64,000 nt of DNA from Butyrivibrio sp. X503 (GTDB taxonomy: Bacteria > Bacillota > Clostridia > Lachnospirales > Lachnospiraceae): the NCBI RefSeq assembly GCF_003625475.1, contig NZ_RAIQ01000003.1, forward strand, positions 372,001 through 436,000. The letters run 5' to 3'. Position 1 is the first letter of the stretch, and every line of letters begins with the position of its first letter. A program made the translations under genes and the position numbers. Below the pieces are notes generated by a model. It ran no database searches. It worked only from the letters and a program-made list of their open reading frames with translations, and was not told where the DNA came from. This document shows, in pieces, positions 54,372 through 64,000 of this stretch.

Positions 54372-54626
54372 TTACTTTGCACGTTCAATAATGGATACAA
54401 GTCTCCATCTCTTATCTTTGGAGATAGGCTTTGTTTCCATGACTTTAACTGTGTCACCGATACGGCACTCATTGTTCTCGTCATGAGCCTTAAGCTTATA
54501 TGTTCTCTTCACGATTTTCTTGTAAAGAGGATGCTTAACATGGTCCTCAATGGAAACTGTGATGGTCTTGTCCATCTTATCGCTTGTTACTTTTCCAACA
54601 CGCGTTTTTCTTAAATTTCTTTCCAC
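54372..54626 (-). CDS. rpsQ: 30S ribosomal protein S17
   Basis: 84 residues: [40 protein letters not shown] and [18 protein letters not shown] primary 16S binder. Confidence 0.98.
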   Translation of the reverse strand: MERNLRKTRVGKVTSDKMDKTITVSIEDHVKHPLYKKIVKRTYKLKAHDENNECRIGDTVKVMETKPISKDKRWRLVSIIERAK

Positions 54627-54657
54627 GATTATTCTCCTTTTAGATTAGGCAAAAGGC

Positions 54658-54867
54658 TTAGTTAGCAGCCTTAGCATTCTGTGTGATTACAGTCTGGATT
54701 CTTGCAATATTTCTTCTTACTTCTTTGATTCTTGCTGTATTATCCAACTGGTTTGTAGCGTTCTGGAATTTTAAATTAAAAAGTTCCTTCTTAGCTGATA
54801 CAAGCTCTGTCTGAAGCTCATCAACAGACTTAGCCTTAAGCTCGTCTACATACTTATTTATTTTCAT
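54658..54867 (-). CDS. rpmC: 50S ribosomal protein L29
   Basis: 69 residues: two helices with [20 protein letters not shown] and [20 protein letters not shown]. It lies near the peptide exit. Its start overlaps the rplP stop by 4 bp. Confidence 0.97.
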   Translation of the reverse strand: MKINKYVDELKAKSVDELQTELVSAKKELFNLKFQNATNQLDNTARIKEVRRNIARIQTVITQNAKAAN

Positions 54868-55295
54868 TTAGATACACCGCCTTCCAAATCAGCCTTTGAA
54901 ACGATCTTGCATTTGCAAGGAAGCTTATGTGTCGCAAGACGAAGAGCTTCTCTAGCATCGGCCTCGGCAACTCCACCGATTTCGAACATTACACGACCGG
55001 GCTTAACAACAGCTACCCATCTATCTACTGCACCTTTACCGGAACCCATACGTGTTCCAAGAGGCTTTAATGTGATTGGTTTGTCAGGAAAAATCTTGAT
55101 CCAAACATTACCACCACGCTTGATGAAACGTGTCATAGCTATACGAGCTGCCTCAATCTGGTTTGAATTGATCCAGCAAGGCTCAAGCGCAACAATTCCG
55201 TACTCACCATAAGTGATTGTAGTACCACGAGTAATTTTATGAGCCATTGAACCGCGGAACTGCTTGCGGTGCTTAACTCTCTTTGGCATTAACAT
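54864..55295 (-). CDS. rplP: 50S ribosomal protein L16
   Basis: 143 residues: [40 protein letters not shown] and [20 protein letters not shown]. It contacts the A-site tRNA. Overlaps rpsC by one base. Confidence 0.98.
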   Translation of the reverse strand: MLMPKRVKHRKQFRGSMAHKITRGTTITYGEYGIVALEPCWINSNQIEAARIAMTRFIKRGGNVWIKIFPDKPITLKPLGTRMGSGKGAVDRWVAVVKPGRVMFEIGGVAEADAREALRLATHKLPCKCKIVSKADLEGGVSK

Positions 55296-55966
55296 TATTT
55301 ATCGCTCCCTTCCTTATCTGAATTCTCACCAGCCTTGGTCGGAAGTACTTCTCCCTTGTAGATCCATACCTTAACACCAACCTTGCCGTAAGTTGTATCT
55401 GCTTCAGCAAATCCATAATCAATATCTGCTCTGAGTGTCTGAAGAGGAATAGTTCCCTCGCTGTAGAACTCTGAACGAGCGATATCAGCACCGCCGAGAC
55501 GGCCTGAGCAGCATGCCTTGATACCAAGTGCATCTGTCTTCATGGTTCTGCTCATGCAAGACTTCATTGCTCTTCTGAATGATACACGGTTCTCGAGCTG
55601 CTGAGCGATGTTCTCTGCAACAAGCTGTGCATCCTTATCGGGCTTCTTGATCTCTTTGATATCAACAAGAACCTTCTTGTCTGTGAGCTTTGAAAGCTCT
55701 TTCTTGGTTACTTCGATCTCAGCACCGCCCTTACCGATAACAACACCGGGCTTAGCTGTGTAAACGATAACCTTAACTCTATCTGATGCTCTCTCGATCT
55801 CGATCTTAGAAACACCAGCTGCATATAACTTCTTCTTCAGAAATTTTCTGATATTGTAATCTTCTACAAGATTATTGGCGAAATCGCCAGATTCAGCGTA
55901 CCACTTGGAATCCCAGTCAGCGATAACACCGACTCTGAGGCCATGAGGATTAACTTTCTGTCCCAT
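55295..55966 (-). CDS. rpsC: 30S ribosomal protein S3
   Basis: 223 residues: [20 protein letters not shown], the KH motif [20 protein letters not shown] and [20 protein letters not shown]. It lines the mRNA entry. Confidence 0.98.
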   Translation of the reverse strand: MGQKVNPHGLRVGVIADWDSKWYAESGDFANNLVEDYNIRKFLKKKLYAAGVSKIEIERASDRVKVIVYTAKPGVVIGKGGAEIEVTKKELSKLTDKKVLVDIKEIKKPDKDAQLVAENIAQQLENRVSFRRAMKSCMSRTMKTDALGIKACCSGRLGGADIARSEFYSEGTIPLQTLRADIDYGFAEADTTYGKVGVKVWIYKGEVLPTKAGENSDKEGSDK

Positions 55967-55985
55967 TTTTCGCTTCTCCTTTCAA

Positions 55986-56381
55986 TTATCTCTCGTCCAA
56001 AATAACAGTCAGATGGCTCATTCTCTTGTTGATTCTGTATGCTCTGCCCTGAGCTCTGGGCTGAATTCTCTTCATGATAGGGCCGTTGCTTGCAGTGCAC
56101 TCAGCAACAAAGAGGTTTGCTCTGTTCATTCCCTTATTATTCTCTGCGTTAGCTACAGCACTGTTTAAGAGCTTGTAGATTACGCTTGAAGCATATCTGG
56201 GGTTGTACTGAAGGATTGCAAGTGCAGTCTCAACGTCCTTACCTCTGATAGCATCCATGACAAAGCATGCCTTCTGAACAGGTATTCTTGCGTAAGATAA
56301 CTTTGCAAAAGGTCTTGTCTCTTTATTGTCACGATTTCTTTCTCTTTTGATTTTTGATCTATGCTTGATTTCCATTTCCAT
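55986..56381 (-). CDS. rplV: 50S ribosomal protein L22
   Basis: 131 residues: AKLSYARIPVQKACFVMDAI, then AVANAENNKGMNRANLFVAE and RIQPRAQGRAYRINKRMSHL. It lines the exit tunnel. The N-terminus (MEMEIKHRSKIKRERNRDNK) is a little longer than usual. Confidence 0.97.
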   Translation of the reverse strand: MEMEIKHRSKIKRERNRDNKETRPFAKLSYARIPVQKACFVMDAIRGKDVETALAILQYNPRYASSVIYKLLNSAVANAENNKGMNRANLFVAECTASNGPIMKRIQPRAQGRAYRINKRMSHLTVILDER

Positions 56382-56409
56382 GGATTTGACCTCCTTTCAT
56401 TGACACTTC

Positions 56410-56700
56410 TTAGTTAATGCTGCTCTTTCTCTCAACGGGAGAACTTCCGGCATGTCCTCTGAATGTTCTTGTGGGAACAAACTCACCAAGCTTGTGTCCA
56501 ACCATATCTTCAGTAACATATACAGGAATATGCTTTCTTCCGTCATGAACAGCTATTGTGTGTCCAACAAAAGACGGGAAAATTGTAGAACGACGTGACC
56601 AAGTCTTAACTATCTGCTTCTGGCCCTCTGCGTTCATAGCATCTATCTTCTTGAGCAGGCTTGCGTCTGCAAAAGGTCCCTTTTTAAGTGATCTAGACAT
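56410..56700 (-). CDS. rpsS: 30S ribosomal protein S19
   Basis: 96 residues: [40 protein letters not shown] and [17 protein letters not shown]. It lies in the 30S head with S13. Confidence 0.98.
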   Translation of the reverse strand: MSRSLKKGPFADASLLKKIDAMNAEGQKQIVKTWSRRSTIFPSFVGHTIAVHDGRKHIPVYVTEDMVGHKLGEFVPTRTFRGHAGSSPVERKSSIN

Positions 56701-56711
56701 TTTATTCCTCC

Positions 56712-57554
56712 TTATTTGATGGCTTTACCGTTTCTTCTTCTTACGATCAGCTTGTTTGAAGCCTTCTTAGCCTTACGTGTCTTGTAACCAAGAGCAGGCT
56801 TGCCCCAAGGTGTGCAAGGGCCAGAACGTCCAATAGGTGCTCTACCTTCACCACCTCCGTGAGGATGGTCGTTAGGGTTCATAACAGAACCACGAACTGT
56901 AGGTCTGATACCCATGTGACGGATTCTTCCGGCTTTACCATAGTTAATAAGGTTGTGATCACCGTTTCCTACAACACCGATTGTTGCTCTGCACTCGATA
57001 GGAACCATTCTCATCTCGCCTGAAGGAAGACGAAGTGTTGCGTACTTACCTTCTTTAGCCATGAGCTGTGCAGCGTTTCCGGCTGAACGAACCATCTGGC
57101 CGCCCTTTCCGGGATAAAGCTCAATGTTGTGTACGTTTTCACCGACGGGAATTGCTGAAAGAGGAAGGCAGTTACCAACTCTGATCTCAGCGTTAGCGCC
57201 GTTCATAACTTTCATTCCGTCTGTAAGACCGTTAGGTGCAAGGATGTATGCTTTTGTTCCATCCTCGTACTGAATAAGTGCGATATTAGCAGATCTGTTA
57301 GGATCGTACTCGATACCGATAACTGTTGCAGTCATATCGTCCTTATTTCTCTTGAAATCTATAATTCTGTACTTAACTCTGCCGCCGCATCCACGATGTC
57401 TAACAGTGATCTTACCCTGGTTGTTACGTCCGGCCTTGCTGTTCTTAGAAACAACGAGTGATCTCTCGGGAGTCTTCTTTGTGATCTCTGAGAAATCTGA
57501 ACCGGTCATATTTCTTCTGGATGGGGTATATGGGCCGTATTTCTTAATTCCCAT
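56712..57554 (-). CDS. rplB: 50S ribosomal protein L2
   Basis: 280 residues from an ATG at 57554 (AAAAGGAGAAAATATC upstream). It has [20 protein letters not shown] and [19 protein letters not shown], the peptidyl-transferase-proximal His loop. Required for subunit joining. Confidence 0.98.
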   Translation of the reverse strand: MGIKKYGPYTPSRRNMTGSDFSEITKKTPERSLVVSKNSKAGRNNQGKITVRHRGCGGRVKYRIIDFKRNKDDMTATVIGIEYDPNRSANIALIQYEDGTKAYILAPNGLTDGMKVMNGANAEIRVGNCLPLSAIPVGENVHNIELYPGKGGQMVRSAGNAAQLMAKEGKYATLRLPSGEMRMVPIECRATIGVVGNGDHNLINYGKAGRIRHMGIRPTVRGSVMNPNDHPHGGGEGRAPIGRSGPCTPWGKPALGYKTRKAKKASNKLIVRRRNGKAIK

Positions 57555-57655
57555 GATATTTTCTCCTTTTTTGTTTATCACGTGCATGGTGCTTGTCGCA
57601 CTTGAATCCCGGACTTAAGTTGGATTCGCACGTATAGTTTATAGTCGTCTAAAAA

Positions 57656-57955
57656 TTAAAGTCCCTGGAAGATTTCGATGTCCTTGCTGTCATCAGTTAA
57701 CTGAACGATCGCTTTCTTAGTCTTAGCTGTGAAGCCGATTGTCATTCCACGTCTCTTCTTCTTGCCGTTGGCATTGAGAGTGTTAACCTTAGCAACTTTT
57801 GTTCCTTCGAACATCTTCTCTACAGCTTCCTTGATCTGTGTCTTGTTTGCTTCAGGATTTACAAGGAAAGTGTACTTCTTCTCGCTCATACCTGCCATGC
57901 TCTTCTCAGTAATTACAGGCTTAAGGATTACGTCATAATACTGTAATGCTGCCAT
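57656..57955 (-). CDS. rplW: 50S ribosomal protein L23
   Basis: 99 residues from the ATG at 57955 in a TAATG overlap with rplD, with AGGAGGTG upstream. It has [20 protein letters not shown] and the basic loop [20 protein letters not shown]. It docks SRP and trigger factor at the exit. Confidence 0.97.
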   Translation of the reverse strand: MAALQYYDVILKPVITEKSMAGMSEKKYTFLVNPEANKTQIKEAVEKMFEGTKVAKVNTLNANGKKKRRGMTIGFTAKTKKAIVQLTDDSKDIEIFQGL

Positions 57956-58578
57956 TAGCAATACACCTCCTCTATCTTAGCTACTGCGTCCTTTGTAAGA
58001 ACGAGTGTCCTAGCGTTTACGATATCATAAACATTAAGTGTGTTTGTAAGTGTTGTGTTAGCCTCTGCAAGGTTTCTTGCTGAAAGAACTACGTTCTTGT
58101 CATTGTCTGCAAGAACTACAAGAGCCTTACGTGTAGCCTTGAGGTTGTTCATAACCTCTGCGAACTTCTTAGCCTTGATCTCATCGAACTTAAGCTCGTC
58201 AACTACGATGATGTTGTTGTTCTGAGCCTTATCTGTAAGAGCAGACTTAAGAGCAGCTCTCTTCTCTTTCTTGTTCATCTTGAAAGAGTAATCTCTCGGA
58301 ACGGGAGCAAATACAACTCCGCCGCCCTTCCACTGAGGAGCTCTGATAGATCCCTGTCTAGCATGACCTGTTCCCTTCTGTCTCCAAGGCTTTCTTCCGC
58401 CTCCTGAAACTTCAGAACGTGTCTTTGCTTTCTGTGTACCCTGGCGCTTGTCAGCGAGCTGCTGAAGAACTGCCATGTGTACGAGATGTTCATTTACTTC
58501 AACTCCGAAGATAGCATCGCTTAAATCAAGCTTACCAACTTCTTTGCCTTCCATATTGTAAACAGATACATTAGCCAT
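57955..58578 (-). CDS. rplD: 50S ribosomal protein L4
   Basis: 207 residues: the tunnel loop [20 protein letters not shown] followed by [20 protein letters not shown]. In many bacteria L4 also represses the S10 operon through its leader. Confidence 0.98.
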   Translation of the reverse strand: MANVSVYNMEGKEVGKLDLSDAIFGVEVNEHLVHMAVLQQLADKRQGTQKAKTRSEVSGGGRKPWRQKGTGHARQGSIRAPQWKGGGVVFAPVPRDYSFKMNKKEKRAALKSALTDKAQNNNIIVVDELKFDEIKAKKFAEVMNNLKATRKALVVLADNDKNVVLSARNLAEANTTLTNTLNVYDIVNARTLVLTKDAVAKIEEVYC

Positions 58579-58604
58579 CTGTATGGTCCTCCTTTCGTGT
58601 TCTA

Positions 58605-59288
58605 TTATCCGATAACCTTAACGGTTTCCTTGATGGTAACAAGTCCCTTCTTAGGTCCGGGAATAGCGCCCTTTACAAGAATAAGGTTCTTGTCTGCGTC
58701 TACTCTAACAACCTCAAGATTCTGAACTGTTACTTTCACACTACCCATGTGACCGGGCATTCCCTTACCCTTAAATACGCGGCTGGGATCTGAAGATGAA
58801 CCATTAGAACCCTGATGACGGTGGAATTTGGAACCGTGAGCCATGGGTCCTCTGTGCTGACCATTCTTCTTGATGGCGCCCTGGAATCCTTTTCCCTTTG
58901 AAATTGCTGTAGCGTCGATCTTGTCGCCTTCAGCAAATACATCAGCCTTGATCTCTGCACCAAGCTCATACTCTGCAGCGTTCTCAAGCTTGAACTCTCT
59001 TACATATCTCTTGCAAGAAACTCCTGCCTTCTTGAAGTGACCCTGCTCAGCCTTGGTAGCACCGTGGCGATGATAAATTGTCTTGTTTCCGTTCTTGTCC
59101 TTGTTAACAACCTTTTCCTTCTTGTCAACAAAGCCAACCTGGACAGCGCTGTAACCGTCGTTCTCAACAGTCTTGATCTGTGTAACAACACAAGGTCCTG
59201 CCTGAAGAACTGTTACAGGAACGAGTGAACCGTCCTCTTTGAAGATCTGAGTCATTCCGACTTTTGTAGCTAAAATAGCCTTCTTCAT
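58605..59288 (-). CDS. rplC: 50S ribosomal protein L3
   Basis: 227 residues: [40 protein letters not shown] and [20 protein letters not shown]. The central finger reaches the peptidyl transferase centre. It follows rpsJ after a 181-bp spacer. Confidence 0.98.
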   Translation of the reverse strand: MKKAILATKVGMTQIFKEDGSLVPVTVLQAGPCVVTQIKTVENDGYSAVQVGFVDKKEKVVNKDKNGNKTIYHRHGATKAEQGHFKKAGVSCKRYVREFKLENAAEYELGAEIKADVFAEGDKIDATAISKGKGFQGAIKKNGQHRGPMAHGSKFHRHQGSNGSSSDPSRVFKGKGMPGHMGSVKVTVQNLEVVRVDADKNLILVKGAIPGPKKGLVTIKETVKVIG

Positions 59289-59469
59289 GTTTTTACCTCC
59301 TTATTACGTCTACAGCGGATGCTTACTTCATTCGCAATGTCGCTTCAATTGTTCCGCAACGTTTTGAACAATTCTCCAGTTATCACGGCATCATGCGTCT
59401 CGCATCATACTAGTAGAGGTTTAAAATAAATAGTTACTTTATTAGATAATGTAATACTTCTTATATGTA

Positions 59470-59781
59470 TTACTTCATCTTGATGTTAATGTTTACACCT
59501 GCAGGCATCTCGAGTCTCTGAAGAGCCTCTACTGTCTTGGAAGTAGGTGTAATGATATCGATAAGTCTCTTGTGTGTTCTCTGCTCGAACTGCTCTCTTG
59601 AATCCTTATACTTATGAACAGCTCTTAAGATAGTAACAACTTCCTTCTTTGTAGGAAGGGGAACAGGTCCGCTTACCTGAGAACCGTTCTTCTTGACTGT
59701 CTCGATGATCTTCTTGGCAGATGCATCAACAAGCTGATGATCATATGCCTTAAGTGTAATTCTCATTACCTGATTTGCCAT
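59470..59781 (-). CDS. rpsJ: 30S ribosomal protein S10
   Basis: 103 residues from an ATG at 59781 with AAAAGGAGGCGAC upstream. It has [38 protein letters not shown] and [18 protein letters not shown]. First gene of the S10 operon; also the NusG/NusE transcription factor partner. Confidence 0.98.
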   Translation of the reverse strand: MANQVMRITLKAYDHQLVDASAKKIIETVKKNGSQVSGPVPLPTKKEVVTILRAVHKYKDSREQFEQRTHKRLIDIITPTSKTVEALQRLEMPAGVNINIKMK

Positions 59782-60064
59782 AAAAAAAGTCGCCTCCTTT
59801 TCGCACTTTTGAATTAAGTACGACAAGCGGTGACTGTACACTCTCCCGTGTGTGTCCTAAGCAATAAACCAAATTAAAGCTGTAAAACTTCTACACGTCG
59901 TTTCTGCCTTGGGTTAGTCGGCAGACTTAAATTACTGTACAGTGACTTGTCGTCAGTTTGTTTGGCTGCTCGGCAGCCTCTAGACATTCGCTCCACGGAA
60001 AACCTGCTTAACTGGATAAAGCAGCAACCTCACGCTTCATAGCTATCATGTCACAGCGTCTTAT
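59782..60064 (-). ncRNA. S10 operon leader, about 280 nt
   Basis: No coding frame. The transcript from the promoter at 60065-60093 would carry about 277 nt before rpsJ. Hairpins are seen, for example GGCTGCC-GA-GCAGCC at about 59963-59977, and a final region just before the rpsJ site. A protein-binding (L4-type) leader is possible; no known consensus was matched. Confidence 0.5.
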
Positions 60065-60093
60065 ACTATAAAACATTTTTCCGATATATGCAA
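60065..60093 (-). promoter_or_regulatory. S10 operon promoter
   Basis: TTGCAT (60093-60088) and TATAGT (60070-60065) with a 17-bp spacer on the minus strand. It fits a sigma-A promoter for the long ribosomal transcript. Confidence 0.7.
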
Positions 60094-60293
60094 CCTCTTT
60101 TTATAAATTAATCACTTTAATCGCAAAATCAATGTTTTTTGCCCATTTTACTTGATCTATTTTAATCTCTTTTGCCATTTCATTGGAATGACGGTAATTA
60201 TCGTGATATCATTCACGATGGACATGAGTTAGAATCATATTATATATAGGTAAAAAGACATTGTTCATAATATAAACAGAAAGGCACTAAGAT
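60094..60293. other. Divergent upstream region of S10 operon and the methyltransferase gene
   Basis: AT-rich, with no gene. Upstream of 60294 lies AGAAAGGCACTAAGAT, giving AAAGG as a ribosome binding site; possible -10 TATATA near 60239. Nothing else was supported. Confidence 0.4.
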
Positions 60294-61157
60294 ATGTGGA
60301 TTGCAGACGGATGGAAAGATTATGAGGTCATCGATACCTCAAGCGGCGAGAAGCTCGAAAGATGGGGCGACTACCTGCTTGTAAGACCGGATCCTCAGGT
60401 AATATGGAACACTGAAAAGAAACACTTCGGATGGAAGAAGCCCAACGGACATTATCACAGAAGCAATAAAGGCGGCGGCGAGTGGGAGTTCCACAAGCTT
60501 CCGGAGGAATGGACTATTAATTATAAGGATCTTACTTTTAATCTTAAGCCCTTCAGCTTCAAGCATACGGGTCTTTTCCCGGAGCAGGCTGCAAACTGGG
60601 ATTGGTTTTCTTCTTTAATAAAGAAGGCCGATCGCCCGATCAAGGTTCTCAACCTCTTTGCTTATACGGGAGGCGCCACTGTATCGGCCGCCAAAGCCGG
60701 TGCAAGCGTCACACACGTTGACGCTGCCAAGGGCATGGTAGCTTGGGCAAAAGAGAATGCGGCTTCCTCAGGTCTTGCCGATGCCCCCATCAGATATCTC
60801 GTAGATGACTGCGTTAAATTCGTAGAAAGAGAAATAAGAAGAGGAAACAAATATGACGGCATAATAATGGATCCTCCTTCTTACGGAAGAGGACCCAAAG
60901 GTGAGATCTGGAAGATTGAGGAATCTGTTTTTCCTTTTATTCAGCTTACGAGTAAGCTCCTTTCGGATAATCCTCTTTTCTTCCTTATAAATTCGTATAC
61001 AACCGGTTTACAGCCCGCAGTTCTTTCATACATGCTTCATACTGTTCTTGATCCGATACATCCCGGAACAATTGAAGCAAATGAGATCGGTCTTCCGGTT
61101 AAAAACAACGGTCTCGTTCTTCCCTGCGGCGCAAGCGGAAGATGGACAGCTAAATAA
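60294..61157 (+). CDS. Class I SAM-dependent rRNA methyltransferase-like protein
   Basis: 287 residues. After an N-terminal domain (WGDYLLVRPDPQVIW) comes SAM motif I VLNLFAYTGGATVSAAKAGA, then MDPPSYGRGPKGEIWKIEES in the position of an N/DPPxY catalytic motif. This resembles the RlmI/RlmK family of 23S rRNA m5C/m7G enzymes, but a PUA domain is not visible. Target base unknown. Convergent with the alarmone synthetase gene with no spacer (61157/61158). Confidence 0.85.
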   Translation: MWIADGWKDYEVIDTSSGEKLERWGDYLLVRPDPQVIWNTEKKHFGWKKPNGHYHRSNKGGGEWEFHKLPEEWTINYKDLTFNLKPFSFKHTGLFPEQAANWDWFSSLIKKADRPIKVLNLFAYTGGATVSAAKAGASVTHVDAAKGMVAWAKENAASSGLADAPIRYLVDDCVKFVEREIRRGNKYDGIIMDPPSYGRGPKGEIWKIEESVFPFIQLTSKLLSDNPLFFLINSYTTGLQPAVLSYMLHTVLDPIHPGTIEANEIGLPVKNNGLVLPCGASGRWTAK

Positions 61158-61868
61158 TTATTCTTCGCTTGCATCGATCTTTTCTCGTATCTGCTGCATT
61201 CTAAGATCGAGCTGATTTATAAGATCTGCGCTAAACTTAAGATCATCGGAAATCACATCCTGGTTTTCGATGTTCTTTTTATATTTCATCTTGTGTTCAA
61301 GACTTGCCCAGAAGTCCATTGCGATTGTTCTGAACTGAACTTCCACCTTCATAAACTCTTTTTCCTGAGTTAAGAATATAGGAACCTCGATAATAAGGTG
61401 TAAGCTCCTGTAACCGCTCTTCTTGGGCTTTTCAATGTAATCTTTTTTCTGTATTACCTCAATGTCATCCTGCTTGGCAAGGCAATCGGCGAGCATGTAA
61501 ATGTCATCGACAAACGAGCAAATGACTCTTATACCTGCGATGTCCGATATGTTCTTTTTTATATTATCCAGTGAAAAATCAAGTCCTTTTGCCTCCAACT
61601 TGTTGTAGATACTCATTGGAGTCTTTATTCTCATCTTGATCGCCTCAAAAGGGTTTCTGTTGTTTCGAAGCGAAAGCTCTTTGTTGAGTACATCCAGCTT
61701 GGTCCTGACTTCCGACAAAGCACAATCATATTTCATCATCAGAAGCTGAAAATCTTTATACTGATCTTTCATTTTGAGAAGATTCTCGAGATCACTGTGT
61801 GTGATACTCCCATCTCCCCCCTGCTTAGCAAAATCTATCTTGGAATAGTCGACGTGTTTTACTGCCAT
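61158..61868 (-). CDS. Small alarmone synthetase (RelQ/YjbM type)
   Basis: 236 residues from an ATG at 61868 with AAAAGGAGTGAAGTCT upstream. The GTP pyrophosphokinase core has SDIAGIRVICSFVDDIYMLA, KKSGYRSLHLIIEVP and KVEVQFRTIAMDFWASLEHK. No HD or TGS domain is present. It makes (p)ppGpp and is one of two synthetase-domain proteins in the window. Confidence 0.93.
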   Translation of the reverse strand: MAVKHVDYSKIDFAKQGGDGSITHSDLENLLKMKDQYKDFQLLMMKYDCALSEVRTKLDVLNKELSLRNNRNPFEAIKMRIKTPMSIYNKLEAKGLDFSLDNIKKNISDIAGIRVICSFVDDIYMLADCLAKQDDIEVIQKKDYIEKPKKSGYRSLHLIIEVPIFLTQEKEFMKVEVQFRTIAMDFWASLEHKMKYKKNIENQDVISDDLKFSADLINQLDLRMQQIREKIDASEE

Positions 61869-61989
61869 AGACTTCACTCCTTTTCTTGTAGTTCTCGTAA
61901 GTTCAGTATAGCAGCAAGCCTTAAACATTCTATGAACTAATTATAAAAATACTACTAATCTTGCGTGTTTTTAGGCGTTTGAACACATT

Positions 61990-63030
61990 TTACACTTGAT
62001 TATCTATGGAAGCTCCTTTTACATCATTGGATAAAAGACTCAGCTTATTGAGGATGTTGGTTATCTCAATGTTGACATCTTCCTGCACGTCTTCAAGCGA
62101 CCTTTCCTCTGTGATAACCACTTTCTTATAATTATCGGGATTATTCTCCTCTGCCTCCGCGCGTTCTCTTCTGGCTATTGCTCTCTTAGCATCGGCGCCG
62201 GTTGTATGTCCGAGTTCTGTTCTATCTTTTATATTCTCGATAAGTTCCTGCAACTGAGCCTCTTTCTCCAGCTTCTTGGCTTCTTTCTTCTTTTCCTCTT
62301 TCTTCTCTTCTGCAGCTTCCTTGGCTTCCTCTTCGCGCTCTTTCTGCTCTTCATCGATATTCTCGACTGCGTCGCTTGTCAAAAGAGCTATCGCTTCCTT
62401 AGTGGATGCGTCCATAATATTATCAGCTTCCTTTTGGGCATCGAGCATATCATTGGATTTAAGGCGTTCTCTCTTGATGTCCGCATAGCCGCAGACGAGT
62501 GATGCCATCTTATTCTCTATATCCCTCATTTCTTTTGTTTTATCTTGGTCCGAAGAGACATAGTACAATGCTTTCTTCTGAAACTCAGTTAGATTGTTAT
62601 ATTCATCTAAAGAAAGCTGAGTATCGGGATCAGTACTCCGTGCTCTCTCGGCGTACCCCTCAAGTTCAATATACTCTCTACTTGTAGGTTCAACCCCATA
62701 TTCAGACATGAGCTCTTTGAGCATGGCATTGTCCGCTTTGTGCTGCTCTTTCATTTCATTTAATTCTTCAGAAAGGGATTTTATCTGATCCTTTATTGAC
62801 TGCATTTGAGCATCAAGCTTCTTCTCTCCGTCAAATGCATCCGCTACGATCTTAAGCGCATTCTTTTTAGCAAAGTCCTGACGCTGCTCAAGCAAGCTCT
62901 GAATCTTGAGATTGGCTCCTGACACAGAAACATTCTTCCCTTTGTCACTTGTTTTGACTTTGTCGGGATCGATCGGCTCCTGTGAGGGATAAAGATTATT
63001 CTGAACATCCGTGTTCTGTTGTATACGCAT
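61990..63030 (-). CDS. Coiled-coil protein of unknown function
   Basis: 346 residues, no signal peptide or membrane helix. Long heptad-rich, charged segments occur around 65-100 and 225-280, including a Glu/Lys-rich stretch (KEEKKKEAKKLEKEAQLQEL). No domain was recognised. A strong ribosome binding site (CAGGAGGAACCTT) supports expression. It lies between the alarmone synthetase and tuf. Confidence 0.65.
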   Translation of the reverse strand: MRIQQNTDVQNNLYPSQEPIDPDKVKTSDKGKNVSVSGANLKIQSLLEQRQDFAKKNALKIVADAFDGEKKLDAQMQSIKDQIKSLSEELNEMKEQHKADNAMLKELMSEYGVEPTSREYIELEGYAERARSTDPDTQLSLDEYNNLTEFQKKALYYVSSDQDKTKEMRDIENKMASLVCGYADIKRERLKSNDMLDAQKEADNIMDASTKEAIALLTSDAVENIDEEQKEREEEAKEAAEEKKEEKKKEAKKLEKEAQLQELIENIKDRTELGHTTGADAKRAIARRERAEAEENNPDNYKKVVITEERSLEDVQEDVNIEITNILNKLSLLSNDVKGASIDNQV

Positions 63031-63127
63031 AAGGTTCCTCCTGTGTTAGTGATAAATATGTATAGTTATCCTTATATCGTATATATCGGTTTAAACTCGG
63101 TGAATGTTTATAGAAAAAGCAAATAAA

Positions 63128-63160
63128 AAAGAGCTCCGGGCACAAGGCTCGAAGCTCTTT
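63128..63160. terminator. Terminator of tuf
   Basis: AAAGAGCT and AGCTCTTT arms with pairing CCGGGC/GCTCG-like inner bases, and a T-rich tail on the minus strand. It lies 34 bp past the tuf stop. Confidence 0.7.
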
Positions 63161-63193
63161 ATATTTGCATTTAGCTAAAAGCTAGAAGGTAGA

Positions 63194-64000
63194 TCACTCT
63201 ACGATTGTAGCAACCTTACCTGATCCAACTGTACGTCCACCCTCACGGATAGCGAACTTAAGACCCTGCTCCATAGCGATGGGGTGAATAAGCTCGATAG
63301 ACATTGTTACGTGGTCACCAGGCATGCACATCTCAACACCATCGGGAAGGTTGCAGACACCTGTAACGTCAGTTGTTCTGAAGTAGAACTGAGGTCTGTA
63401 GTTTGTGAAGAAAGGTGTATGACGGCCACCCTCGTCCTTAGTAAGAACGTAAACCTCAGCAGTGAACTTTGTATGGCAAGTTACTGTGCCGGGCTTTGTG
63501 ATAACCTGACCTCTCTGGATACCTTCACGGTCAACACCACGAAGAAGAAGACCTACGTTGTCACCAGCCTCGCAGTAATCCATTGTCTTACGGAACATCT
63601 CGATACCTGTTACAACAGACTTAGATGTCTCTTCCTTGATACCAACGATTTCGATTTCGTCGTTGAGGTTAAGTGAACCTCTCTCTACTCTACCAGTAGC
63701 AACTGTTCCACGTCCTGTGATTGTGAATACGTCCTCAACAGGCATAAGGAAAGGCTTATCTGTCTCACGAGTAGGCTCAGGGATGTACTCGTCAACTGTG
63801 TTCATGAGCTCAACGATCTTGTCGCCCCACTCGCACTTAGGATCCTCAAGAGCCTTAAGAGCTGAACCACGGATGATAGGTGTGTCATCTCCGGGGAACT
63901 CATACTCTGTAAGAAGGTCTCTGATCTCCATCTCAACGAGGTCAAGAAGCTCAGGATCATCAACCATATCACACTTGTTCATGAATACGATGATGTAAGG
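63194..64000 (-). CDS. tuf: Elongation factor Tu, C-terminal two-thirds (5' end outside window)
   Basis: The frame is open to the window edge and reads [20 protein letters not shown], covering the G4 motif NKCD, then domain [21 protein letters not shown] and domain [23 protein letters not shown]. It delivers aminoacyl-tRNA to the ribosome. About 269 codons are visible; the GTPase P-loop is beyond the edge. The stop is at 63194. Confidence 0.98.
   Translation of the reverse strand, partial: PYIIVFMNKCDMVDDPELLDLVEMEIRDLLTEYEFPGDDTPIIRGSALKALEDPKCEWGDKIVELMNTVDEYIPEPTRETDKPFLMPVEDVFTITGRGTVATGRVERGSLNLNDEIEIVGIKEETSKSVVTGIEMFRKTMDYCEAGDNVGLLLRGVDREGIQRGQVITKPGTVTCHTKFTAEVYVLTKDEGGRHTPFFTNYRPQFYFRTTDVTGVCNLPDGVEMCMPGDHVTMSIELIHPIAMEQGLKFAIREGGRTVGSGKVATIVE

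Noticed and set aside
54907..55212. Long plus-strand frames opposite ribosomal protein genes
   Set aside because: They are shadows of the strongly biased codon use of the minus-strand genes.

Overview
The window looks like a chromosome segment of a low-to-mid GC anaerobic Firmicute, most probably a rumen/gut Lachnospiraceae of the Butyrivibrio/Pseudobutyrivibrio type. The evidence is the Clostridia-style S10-spc-alpha ribosomal cluster with zinc-type S14 and L36, the rplQ / ecfA-ecfA-ecfT-truA-rplM-rpsI order, strong GGAGG ribosome binding sites, and the density of diguanylate cyclase, SpoIIE-phosphatase and EFR1 genes. The genus is inferred from protein style, not from a marker comparison. 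No tRNA, rRNA or CRISPR was seen.

Layout. 0-7.8 kb is an accessory zone: a truncated membrane methyltransferase, a secreted beta-helix protein, an AAA/DUF4143 ATPase bracketed by near-identical long palindromes, an XRE regulator with two operator-like palindromes, and two inverted copies of a toxin-44-like gene plus a small membrane protein (candidate toxin/immunity pairs). The second toxin copy carries two homopolymer frameshifts. A broken prs gene and a decayed XRE copy lie between them. 7.8-10.2 kb is a partner-switching module (STAS, HATPase, PP2C). 10.2-16.5 kb holds an AGCS symporter, two methyltransferases, a diguanylate cyclase, and a divergent EFR1 ferredoxin / TetR pair. 16.5-20.6 kb is a gene graveyard with a hairpin array, a small HD-domain remnant, acetyltransferases (one truncated), a flavodoxin-fold oxidoreductase, an integrase remnant without its tyrosine, and a Fic gene with a four-site operator; a 31-bp direct repeat brackets most of it.

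20.7-29 kb contains a tightly overlapping five-gene operon (circularly permuted ATP-grasp, alpha-E, transglutaminase, and two AspA/AstE-like M14 proteins of which the second has lost its catalytic residues). Upstream on the same strand lie a RelA/SpoT-domain protein, glutamine-dependent NAD synthase, and a coupled amidotransferase remnant. This peptide-ligase/peptidase operon and the toxin-44 duplication are the best candidates for poorly described systems.

30-59.8 kb is essentially the ribosomal protein supercluster on the minus strand: rpsJ to rpsN to secY-adk-map-infA, rpmJ to rplQ, and ecfA1-ecfA2-ecfT-truA-rplM-rpsI. It is interrupted twice. Two diguanylate cyclases and a uracil permease sit between infA and rpmJ. 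A chemoreceptor/binding-protein pair, a DUF1622 protein and an M15 peptidase sit between rplQ and ecfA1. 60-64 kb carries an S10 promoter and long leader, an rRNA-methyltransferase-like gene, a small alarmone synthetase, a coiled-coil protein, and the 3' two-thirds of tuf.
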